Positions 6,134 to 6,390 of a DNA stretch of 6,390 nucleotides are shown in pieces (positions within the stretch are counted from its first letter, which is position 1; every line of letters begins with the position of its first letter). The stretch comes from Sphingomonadaceae bacterium. Lineage in GTDB: Bacteria; Pseudomonadota; Alphaproteobacteria; Sphingomonadales; Sphingomonadaceae. The notes under the pieces are model-generated. The model was given only the letters and a program-made list of their open reading frames with translations. It searched no databases and was not told where the DNA came from. The position numbers and the translations under genes were made by a program. The stretch lies in contig RFSU01000132.1 in NCBI GenBank assembly GCA_009923795.1, forward strand, positions 1-6,390, in the 5' to 3' direction.

Positions 6134-6390
6134 TCAAGTTTGGGACGTAGCGCCTCTTGATCGTCGTGATCGCCATTTACGTACAATAAAAACGCGCCAA
6201 CCCAATGCCGCGAGAACATAACCCACAATAGCTGTGGAAACAGCTATGATTAAAAGTCCCCAAAGCATCGCCGGAGCCGCGCTGGACAACAGCCAAGTCA
6301 TCCACTCCCCCAAACTGGCATTGCGCCCGATCAAGGCCTCAAACTGCGTCACATCAGCCCCCAAACGGAGCGTTGCATTGCCGACATAAA
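6134..6390 (-). CDS. DUF2062-family membrane protein, C-terminal end (cut by window edge)
   Basis: The frame is open from the window edge and gives 84 C-terminal residues, ending in TGA at 6136-6134. A long hydrophobic segment (AAPAMLWGLLIIAVSTAIVG and on through YVLAALGW) is followed by a positively charged tail, VRKWRSRRSRGATSQT, so the C-terminus should face the cytoplasm. The pattern of a last membrane helix ending in GYxxAxLxWR and then Arg/Lys-rich residues resembles DUF2062 proteins, which I recall next to cckA in sphingomonads. The family has no established function. The identification rests on the tail alone and is moderate. It lies 53 bases upstream of cckA on the same strand and could share its transcript. 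The internal TTG at 6364 is not a start; the frame simply continues into the missing part. Confidence 0.65.
   Translation of the reverse strand, partial: YVGNATLRLGADVTQFEALIGRNASLGEWMTWLLSSAAPAMLWGLLIIAVSTAIVGYVLAALGWRVFIVRKWRSRRSRGATSQT

Noticed and set aside
5902..6228. Minus-strand frame of 108 codons spanning the DUF2062-cckA junction.
   Set aside because: It overlaps the end of the DUF2062 frame and the membrane region of CckA in another frame. It shows no recognisable motif, and the two flanking frames explain the region better.

Overview
The window is a chromosomal housekeeping block from an alphaproteobacterium, most likely a member of the Sphingomonadales. That placement rests on my reading of the RecA and CckA sequences, on the alphaproteobacterial SOS box (GTTC-N7-GTTC) in front of recA, and on the presence of CckA, which is essentially alphaproteobacterial; no database search was possible. 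All six genes lie on the minus strand and are read from high to low coordinates. Base composition is moderately GC-rich and looks even. I see no mobile element, CRISPR array, tRNA or rRNA.

In transcription order: (1) 6390-6134, the C-terminal end of a DUF2062 membrane protein, cut by the window edge; (2) 6080-4659, cckA, a hybrid histidine kinase of the CckA-ChpT-CtrA cell-cycle relay, here in a compact form with no PAS domain; (3) 4658-4536, a short regulatory interval with an exact SOS box overlapping a candidate recA promoter; (4) 4535-3465, recA, followed by a strong intrinsic terminator at 3399-3371; (5) 3370-3292, a short leader with a near-perfect inverted repeat of unknown role; (6) 3291-649, a full-length alaS; (7) 648-490, an interval with a weak terminator-like hairpin close to the next gene; (8) 489-1, the N-terminal third or so of a DEAD-box RNA helicase, cut by the window edge.

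The DUF2062 gene and cckA are 53 bases apart and could be co-transcribed. recA looks like a single-gene SOS unit, with its own LexA-type site and its own terminator. alaS then needs its own promoter in the 79 bases after that terminator. The genes cover cell-cycle signalling, recombination and SOS response, tRNA charging and RNA remodelling; I see no single pathway joining them.

I found no new multi-gene system. The points most worth a second look are the PAS-less CckA, the clustered LexA half-sites before recA, the inverted repeat in the alaS leader, and the terminator-like hairpin just before the helicase start.
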